Positions 40,575-52,689 of a stretch of 64,000 bases of DNA are shown one piece after another (position 1 is the stretch's first letter; each line of letters opens with the position of its first letter). The stretch is from assembly GCA_022749755.1 (NCBI GenBank), contig CM040450.1, positions 14,451,634 through 14,515,633 on the forward strand. The letters are read 5' to 3'. Made by a program: the position numbers and the translations under genes. This stretch comes from Azadirachta indica (Eukaryota > Streptophyta > Magnoliopsida > Sapindales > Meliaceae). A model generated the notes under the pieces. It was not told the origin of the DNA and made no database searches. It was given only the letters and a program-made list of their open reading frames with translations.

Positions 40575-41491
40575 TCTGCTTGGACTAAGATTTATCACCC
40601 TTACACTCAATGATGTGGCAGCAAGACTTTCTCTGCCCTGTATTTTAGTGAAGGTTGTAAAGTTTGATATACAGGGTACTCATTCTAAGCATTTGATCTA
40701 TCAAATCTTTCATAATTTTCAAGAAGCTTGCTCGGGTAATTGCAGAAGTCTTCCAGATGATTATGTTTATCCAATTTCTGCTGATAAACTTGGAAGTATG
40801 GTAAGCAGACATTTATTAGATTACAGATGGTCTTCAGTTTACAACTAAAATTTTGACTGCTTGTGAGTAATATTTTTGTTTGACATGTTGATTTGATATG
40901 CAGGTTGAATGTCATGCAATCAACTCTCTGTTGTGCTGTGTAAACAGGTGCCGTTTGAATCCAAATTGTAAGCCTTTACTTTAGAATTTTTCAGAATTTT
41001 GTGCATTTGATTGATCAACAATCCATCTGAGAACTGACGTAGGGAGTTAGAATTGGAGTCCTTTTCCTTTTCCAATTCATATTGGTTTCTATTGTATATG
41101 CATTTAGGACAAAAGAATTGCAAGCCATTAATCATTGGTGGAAGAAGCTGACTTATGGAGATATCTATCACTGTGATATATTACGTGTTATCTTTTGAAG
41201 AATGCTTTGTGCTATGAAACCCAGAAACAAAAGGAAATGTTTGAAAAAATTTACCATTTTAGATTGGCTCATCGTCAGATAATGTTAAAATTGCTGATGA
41301 AAGTTTCAACAGTTGACAGTTTTGATGGAAATATCACAACAATTAAACAGCTCATAATACTAACAACGAGGTGATAGAGGAAATAACTTGACGTTAATTT
41401 GCTTATTATACATGAAACATGATGTTTACAATTAAGATGTGATCAGGTAGCAAACTATTGTTTGATACAGGACATCGATACTGCCAAGATC
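40575..41491. other. 3' regions of the unknown gene (+) and RNS2 (-), which converge
   Basis: Probable spliced 3' UTR of the plus-strand gene: an acceptor-like TGCAG near 40903 and short open pieces such as 40549-40848, none of which continues the upstream protein. Remainder AT-rich. The two transcripts face each other here and might overlap. Confidence 0.4.
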
Positions 41492-44400
41492 TCAGAGAGC
41501 TTCCTTTTCAAGCAACCATGGAATTGCAGCCTTGCTGTCGTCAAGCCCTACAATAAAGCACAAACAGAAATGTAAATTACACTACAAATTTGTAGGTTAT
41601 TTGCAGCCGTATATTTCAATTCTGGCAGAGAGTGATTGTATAACTGATTTTTCATCCTCAGCGTACCCAAAAAGATTTACATTAGCCTCATGAGTAAAGA
41701 ATCTTAGTTCAAGCTGAAAGACTAGCTATTAATTTACAGTAGGTAATCCAACATAATGGTCTTCAACCTTTTTTCGCTGCAGCTTTTGCAGTTCAAAAAC
41801 CTACAGTTTCTCAAAATGTCTTAAAAGATTAGTTTGCTAAACAAGAAACAAAGCAGAATCTACATTTTTTTTCACATTTAGAATGTACAAAATCCACTAC
41901 AAGTTCATTTTCAAACGCTACACCTGATGCCAGTGATGGTAAGAAGTTGGATCTGTTTTTTCTGACTACAGCAACTATATAAAGAAAGAAAAAGCTGAAA
42001 AGACTGAAATTCTACACAGAGATAACTCATTGAGGGATTCGCAAAACAGATTCTCAACTTTCAGTAAATGAAAGGATAATCCAATCACTTTATGCTGCAG
42101 GAAAAGCCAGCACTTTAGCACATTCTGGAAAAGTTTTTGACCAAAATGTTGGTTAAATCCAAATTCTAGCTTGCTTATTTAAGCAGATTCTCCAAGCGGT
42201 ATGTTCCAACAGGTAAATTGTATCCAAAAACAAGTACACTTCCAAAATAAGAATAAATAAAACCTTTGTACTCAAGTATCTATTGTCAAGTAGTAACAAT
42301 AAAGTAGATAGAGAAAGAACTTACCCGATGACACATATGCTGGCAAGCTAACATATTTGGGGCATGAACTCCTTGAGGAATAATTTTCATTTTCAATTAT
42401 ACAATCCCGCAGCTGAAATAACAAGAGATTTTCAGAATACACAATAACATTCCACATGAAAAGTAAACACAAATAGAGCACTAGATGACATCCACCAACA
42501 CAAAGAGAGAGAGAGAGAGAATTTAACACAATGAGATGGAGGTTATTCTAATCATCTGGCACAGAAGGCAGATTCTGACCTTGAAGTCCTTAAAAAAGCA
42601 TAGATGAAGTTCCTTCACAGCACCTTCTGAGCAAACCAGTTTAGGGGTTGCATGGAAAGCATTCTGAATGGCAGATACAATGCCTCCAAGAGGATATTTT
42701 TCAGTATTTGAAGGAAGGTATCCGGCTTCATTCAGTACTCTCTGACAGTAGATTTTTTGTATCAAAAGCAAATATTAGTTAAATGTATAGACCAAATGAG
42801 TAGAGAGAAAATTTTCCCAATAAGTTACAATGAATTTCAGTTGAAATATAGATTAAAAGCATACATTACTTCTGCTAATAGCCTTTGCGAAACACAGGAC
42901 ATTTCAATCACAATCAGCTTTTCTCAAACTTACCGTGACATTATATTTAAAGTACACATTGAGAGTAGTTAAAAAGTAGCTGTATTCATCTCGAATTACT
43001 GTCAAAGAACAAGTTCCATGCTTCTCTGCAAGTAACAACTAAAAATTTTAGGTATTTGTAATCAACTATATCAACCATGTGCCATACTTTCATGCTTTGC
43101 AACCAACTATATCAACGATTATGAACAGGGGTAAAGTTGAAGATAATTACCCCACTGCCAATGCATATCCCGAGTTCAGCCATCATAAGAGCATAACAAC
43201 AAAGCACGGTGAGTTTTGAAACATGGTGAGGGATGATTAAGAAAAAAAAGGGTGTAAAATTGACAACCACCTCATGAGCCCAAAATGATCCTTTTGTGCC
43301 ATGGCAAGTTGATGATGAACCACAACTGTAAGATGGCCAATATTTCTCTAAAGCATCAAGCAATGTCGAAATCTACATATTACATAATGTAATATATATA
43401 AGACACAAAGAAATGGCTATAAATTCTAAATCTAATACAGAACTAGGGATGGAACTGCATTGAGAATATGAAACATTATAGGCAGATATATGAAGACAAT
43501 TAATCATACTCTACAATCAAACAAAACATTCCTGCTTAATTAAAGAATATGGTGCAAGATGGAAGACATCATTAATCTGACAGTAATTCACTAGCCACTG
43601 GGACAACTCTTTAATTCGACCATAGACATGCAAAACCATTCTTTCTGAGAATCTTAAGTCCTGTGAGGTGTTCCCTAAATTTCTCAGCCCTGACCAGATT
43701 TGCACCTCCCCTGCATGCACAAGCCAGAAAACCCACAATGGAAGGCAATATCCAAATTCAAGAACGTGAAAATATACCTCCTTTTCATCAAAATTTGACC
43801 GCTTGCAACAGGCAGGCCAGGTTCCATCATTATAGTCAGGCCACAATCCATCTGCAATACAGGTATAGAGATATTCATGTACTCCCGGACAAGTTGCTCC
43901 AAAACAACAGTTGGGAAAGCAGAAACAGCAGCTAAACCTAAGAACAAATCATTGACTGTACGCAGAAATGATTTCAAAACGATCAAGACAAAGAACATTT
44001 TTACTGTCCACGTTGTTTTTACTTGTAAATTGGTTGATTGGCTTCAAAACACAGAATCACTTCACTCTCTGAAATATGCCATGTGCTTATACGTTCAAGC
44101 CTCCAACCAAAAACATATTTATTTCCGATCTTTTAAAGAACCAAGAATAAGTTTCGAAAATGCTTTTAAATCAACCTTATACATACTTACGGATGGTAAA
44201 TTCAGTAGGAGCGTTTGATCTGGAAAAGAGAACAAAAATCAAGAATAACTATGTAAGTTTCTCACAGCCTCGATTTCCACATATAAGTTGCACCATAAAA
44301 CAACAATTTCTACGAGCTAAAAAGAACATAAGAAATAAGTACGAATTAAAAAAAAAAAGACAGAAAAAACCGATTAATGCATAATATACAATCGAAGCTC

Positions 44401-44694
44401 AGAGTCTTAGACATATCATCAGTAGATGAAATACGACCCAAATATCAACTAAGATAAAGAGAGAAAAAGAAAATTTTACCCTCGGCAACAAGCGTTGGAG
44501 GAACAGCAATGACGAGTGTGTTGACAGATAGAGCCAGGCCATTGTAGCGCCAAATTAAAGTAATCGAACTCCCTCTGCTCACCAAGATCGTCTTCTACTA
44601 CTTCTCTGATTCGGTTTGCATCAAGCTTGCAAAACGATGTCGTTGCCACCAAAGCTACAGCGATCAATAATTGAACCAGAGAAGGACATGCCAT
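41492..44694 (-). CDS. RNS2: S-like ribonuclease T2 (RNS2), vacuolar/secretory RNase
   Basis: Acid RNase that cuts single-stranded RNA through 2',3'-cyclic phosphates; RNS2 proteins recycle rRNA in vacuole/ER. Nine exons (minus): 44694-44480, 44219-44191, 43851-43778, 43372-43271, 43154-43151 (4 nt), 43025-42934, 42741-42580, 42412-42325, 41547-41492; 822 nt, 273 residues. Signal peptide [20 protein letters not shown]. Substrate/disulfide block [20 protein letters not shown]. Active site [16 protein letters not shown], has its His82 codon split by an intron. Active site II, HEWEKHGTC (residues 139-147), needs the 4-nt exon TGGG: without it the frame is lost. Then [32 protein letters not shown] and a C-terminal tail ending WLLEKEAL, of the type linked to vacuolar retention. 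Conserved cysteines are present. It is an S-like RNase, not a self-incompatibility S-RNase, judging by the tail and many introns. Usually induced by phosphate starvation and senescence. Confidence 0.95.
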
Positions 44695-47600
44695 TGCCGT
44701 TAAGTCGATGCTTCAAGACGAAACTACCTAATTTCGATGCCTTGGTACCGGTTTTCTTATATATAAAGAAATTAATGGAATAAGACTGGAGGTTAAAATC
44801 GTCATTAGCTGACCGTTGCGAATATACTGTGTTTATGCTTTTATGCCTTTTGCAGAAGCTGGGAAATGGTTCTCGGCACCTCTTTATTGACAAGTATGCC
44901 AGCCTTGCGGTATGTAGGAGTGTATTCAGAATTCAGTGGAGTGCAGTTAGTAACATGGGTTTTACTGTAGTTCTTAGTTCATGGCTAAGAGCTTGTTTTG
45001 AGTTGCGTTATTAGGCCCGCCCTTCTTTAAAAAAAGTAAACAAATTCTACATTACAAGTAACTTCGTTTAACCTACTAGTAATATTTTTATTGTTATTAT
45101 TAAAATAAACTTAAAAACTTTGCAGCATTTATTTGATAGTGGAATCAAAAGTTCAAGTTCTTTAAAAAAAAAAACACAATTTTTTTTATTTCTCTAAATT
45201 ACTACTAACATTCATGTTTATGCATATGAGCTTATCTATTTTAACATTTGGAGTCCGTTTGAGAGTGTCAAAAATAAAATATTAACATATTTAACACTTA
45301 TACTCTTTAATACTTTTTCTTTTAACAGTTTTTAGAAAAATAAATACTATTTATTAACAATTATCAAAAAATATATATATTATATTTTCAGTACAAAATT
45401 AAGTTTTTGGATTTGTAATTAAAAAAAATTAGTATTAACAAATTACTATAATGGATATTATAAAATTTTTTTCAAATTAAATAATATATAAAATTAATAT
45501 CTATGCATAGTATTTTTTTTAATAAAAATAAATATATTTTTTAAAATAAAAGTCATAAAAATAAATTGACATTCTATATTTTTTAAACTAAGTATTCTAT
45601 AAAATTTAATGGATACATAATAAATATTCATGTATTAATCATATTTTATATTTAATATTCTTAATAATAATAAATATTATTACTAAATAATATTTTATTT
45701 TATAATTATTATTTGTTGTCATGACTGCTATTAAAAATTAAATAAATAAATTTGTCATAAAAATAATTGTAAAATTTACTAATTTTAAAAAAATAATAAA
45801 ATAATCAATTAAAAAGAAATATAACCAAGTAAGATAAAGATTGAAAAATTTAAAGTTAATTGAAGACATGTTGAAAATGATAAAATTTTCATAAAATTTT
45901 GGTGGATATTTTGAGGTTTATTGAGGGTATTTTGGAAATCACAATATTTTTATTATTAAAATTTGGGTGCTATAGGTTAAGCACTTTATGTGCTAATTTC
46001 ATAAAAATACATCATTAAATATTAATTCAAAAATCACCTTATGTGCTAATATTATTTAAATAAGTTTTTTTTTTATTAAAATTGTCAAACATGTCAATCA
46101 GCATTTTTAAAGTGCCAATTACCACTTATAACATTGGTACTATCAAACGAACTCTTATCATGTGACAAGTTATTGACGTATCGATTTAATTTATAAACAA
46201 ATGACAACTTATATTATATAAGGAATGATAATAATATTGAAAATTTTTATAGCTAAAATCTTTCAACTTATATCAATATGATTTACTCGTTAAAATAATT
46301 TCTCCTTTCACACATATATATTGTTATATTAAATTCATGATATGTGATAATTTTATTTGATTTATAAATAATAATTTTCTACCGTAACAATTCACATTTA
46401 CCACCACCCCCCAAAAAAAAAAAAAAAAAAACTTGCATGACAATCAAAATATTCTACAATAATTTGTTATCTTGTGCATTTTGTGTGACTTTAAAAATAT
46501 TATTATATATTATATTCTAATTTTTTTCAAACACAATAATTCAGCATGCAATTTATTATTATTTAATTTGTAAGAATAATATTATTAACACGATATTTTA
46601 AATTCGATCATATTTTATTACAAAATTTAAAAACATTAATATTATTGATGTTGAATTTTATGACAATTTGATATCAAATAATAGTTTCTTTATCGTGTTG
46701 TGAATAGACTTGTAAAAGGAAACACAATAAAAAAAAGCTCGTTTCCCGGCAAAAACTCTGCGATACTTAAAGTTACGTATAATTTTTAAAAAGTATTTTA
46801 ATAAGACAGGAATTTGGTAAAGATTTTGCCTTCCACCCAAGCTCACAGTTTTGCAATTATGCATAATATCTTTACCCATGATATTCAGATGTTGGGTAAT
46901 TGTAGCAAGAGTCTCAAGGGAAGTGGGGTTGTTAATAAGTATCCCATAGTCCTTCTATTATACTCTTGCTAGCAGTTTGCCTTCGTAGTAGGTGAAATCT
47001 TAGTTTTGCGATACTTCGACAGTAGATAGACTTGGTAAGAGTTTTAAGGAAAGTTGGGGTTGTTGGTGGTTATCCTCACAATTTTTTCGCTTGTATTCTT
47101 GCAAGTGGTTATTCTGATATTTATTCGAGGTGAGATTTCACCTCTTGACCTAAGCTCGTGATTTAGAATCAGGCTAATTTGATCATTTAATATTGATGAG
47201 AGTTCACCTCGGGGTTGATATAAATTACTTTGTGGTGAACTATATTGATGTTCAATTTCTTCAATTCACCATAATTTAATCTTGAATACTTTTTGTTGTC
47301 TGAGTTTATTGACCTCAAGATATTTCTTCCCAAACAAATATATTTTATAAAATGCATAGTAGTGATTAAATTATGATTAAACTATTTATTATCCATTTTT
47401 TAAGTGAGTTTAGTTTCAAATTTTCAATGTTCAACTAAAACAAAGTTAACAATAAAACTTTTTATGTCAACAGAAGTCAACTTATCAAAATATTTTACTT
47501 GTATTTGTTTAATATAATTTTTCAAGTAAAGTTTGTTCAAATAAACCTTCTATTAGGTATAAGCAGACTTTTTAATAAAATTTTATTAATTGTTTGATTG

Positions 47601-48290
47601 TTAAAAATAAATTATATAAAATTTTGAGTAATTATTTTAATAAATAAAATTTTAATTATCTGTTTTAAAGAAATAGTTGAAGATTTTTAAAACAAAATAA
47701 AAGTATTTTAAAACAATTTCACTTTTTAAAAAAAGTTCAAAATATTTTACAATCAAATATTCAAATTTTAAGATTCTTCATATAGAAGAAAAAACGATAA
47801 TCAAACATACACTTATTAGGTATATTAATTGTTAAAAATGAAAAATATTTTAATCATTTAACCAATAAGTCCCGAATTCAATAATGCAATGAAAATTCAT
47901 AGTTAGAATTTGAAATAGCAGTCAAATTACTCACTATATTAAAAAAAATAATAATTTGGTTGCACTTTAGACTCGTAAAATAGACCCAAATTGTTTTATA
48001 CAGAATTAGAAAATTATGTCTCAATTTAAATTTTATTTAAAATCGATGGAACTTGTGTCACATTTTTTATAGTTACAATAATTTGCAACGTTTAATAAGC
48101 ATAAGGATCATTTGTTAAAATTGATTAAAGTGTATATTTATTTATTATTATTATTGAAAAAATATAAAAAAACCGATATTAAAATAACGCGAGTGATTTA
48201 GATGAATAATGATAATAAGAATAATAATTAAAAATAATAATAGTAAATAATATATAAGACAGCCCAATTACTTAACCAATCAAAGAGACC
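44695..48290. other. AT-rich intergenic DNA between RNS2 and MED19a
   Basis: Divergent genes flank this stretch. 44695-45010 likely holds the RNS2 promoter and leader. The rest is extremely AT-rich with many A/T runs. A candidate inverted-repeat element is listed separately. At 46870-47230 there is a moderately complex stretch with no coding signal that I could recognise. No RNA genes seen. Confidence 0.45.
45251..46154. mobile_element. Candidate non-autonomous DNA transposon (MITE-like)
   Basis: GAGTCCGTTTGAGAGT at 45251-45266 is matched in reverse complement by ACTATCAAACGAACTC at 46139-46154 (14 of 16 positions), enclosing about 900 bases of AT-rich non-coding DNA. No clean target-site duplication was found at these borders, so this stays tentative. 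A terminal motif with GTTTGA resembles ends of plant hAT-like MITEs. Confidence 0.35.
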
Positions 48291-48299
48291 AGACAGAAA

Positions 48300-48614
48300 C
48301 GACACAGGCCATTCCTCGTCGTTCGACTTTCGACTCTCCAAACCCTAGTACCACAGCGAACGGTTCTTTCTCTCTCTCTTTATTCACGACACTCTCTTTC
48401 TCTCTCGCTTGAATCTTCTTTGATCTGTCAATTTCTTCCAATTTCAACTCCGAAACGGCGTCGAATCTTGGAATTTTGCAATTCTGAGGCCAATTGTTAA
48501 TATCGTCTCGGATTCGGAGCAGTCAATTGCGGACTGAGGAAAGAGAGAGGAGTTCGAATTTACGGCGTTGACCTCTTGATCTGAAGAAGAAGAAACTTGA
48601 ATTCTTTTTTCAGG
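48300..48614 (+). promoter_or_regulatory. MED19a leader exon and start region
   Basis: A CT-rich stretch with an AAACCCTAG motif at about 48339 is followed by sequence ending TTTTTTCAG|GTTATTTG near 48613, a plausible donor of a long 5' UTR intron. The next exon starts at 50133 after a GATTGCAG acceptor and holds the start codon at 50157. No protein frame across this exon. Confidence 0.5.
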
Positions 48615-50132
48615 TTATTTGTTAGTCTCACCTAGTTCGTTCATTTTGGTTTGTTTAGTATTTCTTTCTAATTTCTGTAAGTAGCTCATAAAATTTGTGA
48701 AGAAGAATTAGGGTTTACGAACTACGAGTCGTATGCATAGTTAAGTGGCCAATACTATTGATGTTTAGAGAACAAATGAATACATAGCAGTATGAAGTAA
48801 GTAATCGAGATGGTAGTTAATTGTAATTTTGTTCGTTGCGTTATTGATTCGGACTGGATTGAAAAAAATGTGTTTTTAATTTGTATATTTTACTGTTTTC
48901 AATCTGATATTGAGTTTAGTTCACGGCTTTTGCACCAGAATGCAATTTGTGGTATTGGGTTGATCCAATGGTTTGTTTATTCGTTGGTTGTGATTAATCA
49001 TGGGTTTCACTACTATACCTCTAAGATCTTGTGTATTAGATTTTTCAACTTTTGGTTTTGTGTTAGAATTTCAACTTCTGCATTAGGATTTTCAAGTTTT
49101 GTTTGAGAGGTTTCAAGTTTCATGATCTTGGTCATAATGGTTGTATTGTCCTTATTTATGTTCTTAGAACTAATAAACATTGTATATGGTTTTCTAAAGG
49201 ACGTTGTAGTTTGATTTTCTTGAAACTCCTCTAACTCCCTTCTTTGCTGAGAATAGAATAATTCTATTATTTTGCCTGTACACTTGGGCTGAGGGGCTGG
49301 TAGAGTTGAGGAAGATTGAATCCAGCATCAACTGAAACCTTAAAAGGGTATGAAGTTGGGTGTTTCACATTTATTCTGTCTGAAACTGAACAATGTTAGC
49401 AGCTTTGAAGCACTTCTTAGAGACAACTAAGAATTTGAGTTTAGCTGCAATGTTAGCTATGCTATATCATATGTGCAAATGATTAAGTAATTCCTACGAG
49501 CGTAAAGAAAGAAGAGATGCAATTCTAATTGTTTATTTGAACTTTATGACATATATAATAAGGATAGTAATATGTTTCATGTTAATGGATCCTGTTTAGT
49601 TGAAATGATGTTATCTGCATCCTGTTCAACAGGCTAGTTGTTGATTTTGTTCCTAGCATCCAAGGGGTTTTGTTCATGTTGCCATGCTTTCTGTTTTGGG
49701 AATTGTGGACCTGGTCCCTCTTGTGGAGCTAGAACTAAATGCCAGTGTACGATTTTGTCAGTCCTTGTGGATTGGTAATAAAGAATCAAATGATCTGCAT
49801 ACACACCCATACAAAGTAAATTAATAGATTCTAAATCATGTTAGAAGGGTAATTTAGTAGTAGGTCCACCAATGCTAATGCCTGTTCTCTAAGAGGTTTG
49901 AAGGTGTATGATCTAGTCTATGGTAGCTCTTGAAGTTATATGCAATAGTGGATCTATGAAGTCTTCTGTGAAATACCATATTCTTTTAATGCAATTTCTA
50001 ACTCTCTCATATCCATGTACAATCTGAATTTTTTGTAGACACCTACTTTATCATGACAATTGCTGTTCTTCTGTTTGTTGATCTGATCCTATTGATCTTT
50101 GAGGGTATTAATTCTGTGTATGCGGATTGCAG
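48615..50132 (+). other. Long 5' UTR intron of MED19a
   Basis: About 1.5 kb, T-rich, from the donor near 48614 to the acceptor at 50132. A 98-codon open frame inside (48810-49106) has hydrophobic low-complexity content and no family resemblance. Leader introns of this size often enhance expression in plants. Confidence 0.45.
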
Positions 50133-50156
50133 CTGATAATGATCAACTTTTGAGCT

Positions 50157-52689
50157 ATGGAACCTGAAGGCAAGAGTTTTGGAAGAGGTAATAGAGTTTA
50201 GACATTTGGTAATTTATTTTATTTTTTCTATTTCTTCTCTGTGCTGTTTATATCATATTGATTATACATAGTTGAGTTTATGCCTACAAACATGTATTTA
50301 TGTTACGAGAGAGCTACAACATTTTGAAAGCAAATTTTGCCATGCATATATAGTTCTTCTTAACCTACTGCTTGAATTTACATATCTACCTAATGTTTTT
50401 TGAGGAACCATGTCCCCAAAAAAAAAATAAATTAATAAAGGAATGAAATAAAGATTTAAAAGGAGCAAACTATGTGAGTTTATAAATTTTTTTTAGTGAT
50501 GAGAAAAAAATTATTTTAGAGGAAAGGTACACAAAGAGGGACGATCATGCAATGAAAACCTGAAAATGAGATAGAAAGATATATAGGTCCATTATTTCTG
50601 CACCTCAATCAAAGTTCATTTCCTGGTGCTCATGCCTCCTAATCCATAAGTGCTTAAAATAACTAATGTTTAACCTTGTAAAGGAATTTCTCTCTTCTTA
50701 CTCTTTCAAGTAGGAAATGTATCTACAAAATATATTGTTTGAGATTCCCAGCTTGCTTTATGCATACTGGGGCCTACTAATACCACTAAATATTGGTCTA
50801 GAATATGTCCTTTTCGGGTGAATGATGTATCGGTTTCTGTTAGTCATGTTTGTTTATGAAAATAAAAGATAGAAGTTATCTTCGTTATGTTGCATGGTGA
50901 ATTTGTGCAACTATCTAGAATGGCTATTAGACCTGTAAAAGCATCTTAGTATGGTAACATTTAAGTTGAATGGAAAAAATTGGAAGTGCAAATTCTGTCG
51001 AGAATTTCCATCACAAAAAGGTAGGAAGGTTTTAAGATTCTTGTCTAATTGATTTAATTTTCTTGAAGGTTCTGAAAACTTTGTAGTGCAGCATGAAAGT
51101 TGAAATTTGCCTGTTCTGCATTCCCTATTTTCAATGTGATGATATGATGTAACATTTCTGCCAGCTGAATATCTTTTTAAGTATCCTATCTTGGACACCA
51201 TTGCTATTTGGGTTTTAGTTTCTCTCTGTTCATATTTCTCTTCATATCTTTTAATGTTTTACTTTTTGTTGATGAGAAGTTGTATTTTTGAATATTTAGG
51301 ACCAAGGGAACTGACTGGTGCTGTTGATCTCATAAGCCACTATAAGTTGTTGCCACATCATGATTTTTTCTGCAAGCGGTCACTTCCTTTGTCAATTTCA
51401 GATACTCATTATCTCCACAATGTGGTGGGCGACACAGAAATCAGAAAAGGAGAAGGGATGCAACTGGATCAGCTTATTCAGAATAATTCCAGAGATACTA
51501 ATGCCAGGATACAGCCTTTTGACCTAGATGTACTTAGAGAAGCCTTCCAACTGAGGGAAACTTCTCCTGTCGATTTGCCTCCTGTAAGAAAATAAGTCCT
51601 TTGATGTTTAGATTTGTTTCTGTTGCTTTAATTTGTTCCTTGCACAGTTTTACTCTTCTTGGCTCTTGCTATGTGCTGCTGGTTTTATAATTCATGTACT
51701 TGCAGTCGTTTTCTTTTCTATTAAAAGTTTATTTGATATATTATTTTTCTTCTCTCTCCTTTAGGCCGAAAAAGGGGTTCCTACCATTGCTGGAAAATCA
51801 AAAAGTGAGTCTAAAGACAAGGAGAGGAAGCATAAAAAGCACAAAGACAGAGATAAGGAGAAGGATAGAGAGCACAAGAAGCACAAGCATCGTCATAAAG
51901 ATCGAAGTAAGGATAAAGACAAGGATAAAAAGAAGGATAGAAGTGGGCATCATGATTCAAGTGCGGATCAGTCTAAGAAACACCATGAAAAGGTGGGGAA
52001 ACTGCTACTCTCTTGGATTCATATCTTATTAATTAACATATCAAACAAAAAAAAAAACCTTGTGAAAAATGTAAGATTGTTTTATGTCCTCTTAGATTAA
52101 GGGGAAACAATAAAAAGTTGAGGCCCTCAATTGGCCATGTTATGGTACCATTTTGTATCACAGACCTGGATGGATGGATGGATGGTAAACATATTTTAAA
52201 AATTGACATCTCTTTTAATTTTTAAACGATGTATGGCTGTGTGCCACTGAAGTCGATGCTGATAGCAAATTGATGTAGATATGATCGTGGTTCAATACAA
52301 TAATGGCCTCTTGGTTTCTGGTCATATATGTAATGGATTTTAAGTGCATTGCTTATTATTTAAATTTAAAGAAATGTTTCAATGAAAATTTCGGTTATAA
52401 ATCTTTCTACTTCATATAATTTCAGAAAAGGAAGCATGATGGAGACGAAGATCTTAATGACATTCACAGGCAAAAAAAAAGTAAGGTAATGACGATGAGT
52501 TCTAATGTTTTAAAGTGATTTTTTTCTTATATTTGAGTCACTTGCTCCCTGATTTTTATGTGAGTTGCTTTATTATACGTACTGTTAATTCTGTACCCTT
52601 GCAATGAAGCCCTCTGCTTAATCCTCATTTTATTGCAGCATAAGAGCTCAAAAATTGATGAAATGGGTGCAATAAAGGTAGCAGGCTGA
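50157..52689 (+). CDS. MED19A: Mediator of RNA polymerase II transcription subunit 19a
   Basis: Head-module subunit of the Mediator complex, linking transcription factors to RNA polymerase II; nuclear. Exons 50157-50187, 51300-51583, 51765-51992, 52426-52485 and 52639-52689 give 654 nt, 217 residues, with consistent phases. Conserved N-terminal core: FGRGPRELTGAVDLISHYKL, LPLSISDTHYLHNVVGDTEI, RKGEGMQLDQLIQNNSRDTN, FDLDVLREAFQLRETSPVDL. From about residue 105 the protein becomes a Lys/His/Asp/Arg-rich tail (KDKERKHKKHKDRDKEKDRE and similar), including likely nuclear signals, and ends KIDEMGAIKVAG. This architecture is that of plant MED19a/b. Start codon is the first ATG in the frame, in exon 2 of the transcript after a leader intron. 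No damage seen. A 3' UTR exon after an acceptor near 53002 is likely. Confidence 0.95.

Noticed and set aside
41492..44694. Self-incompatibility S-RNase
   Set aside because: The many introns, [22 protein letters not shown] context and C-terminal LLEKEAL tail match S-like RNS2, and there is no S-locus F-box cluster next to it (FBL12 type is unrelated).
48810..49106. 98-codon frame upstream of MED19a
   Set aside because: Lies in the leader intron, hydrophobic low-complexity content, no homology recognised.
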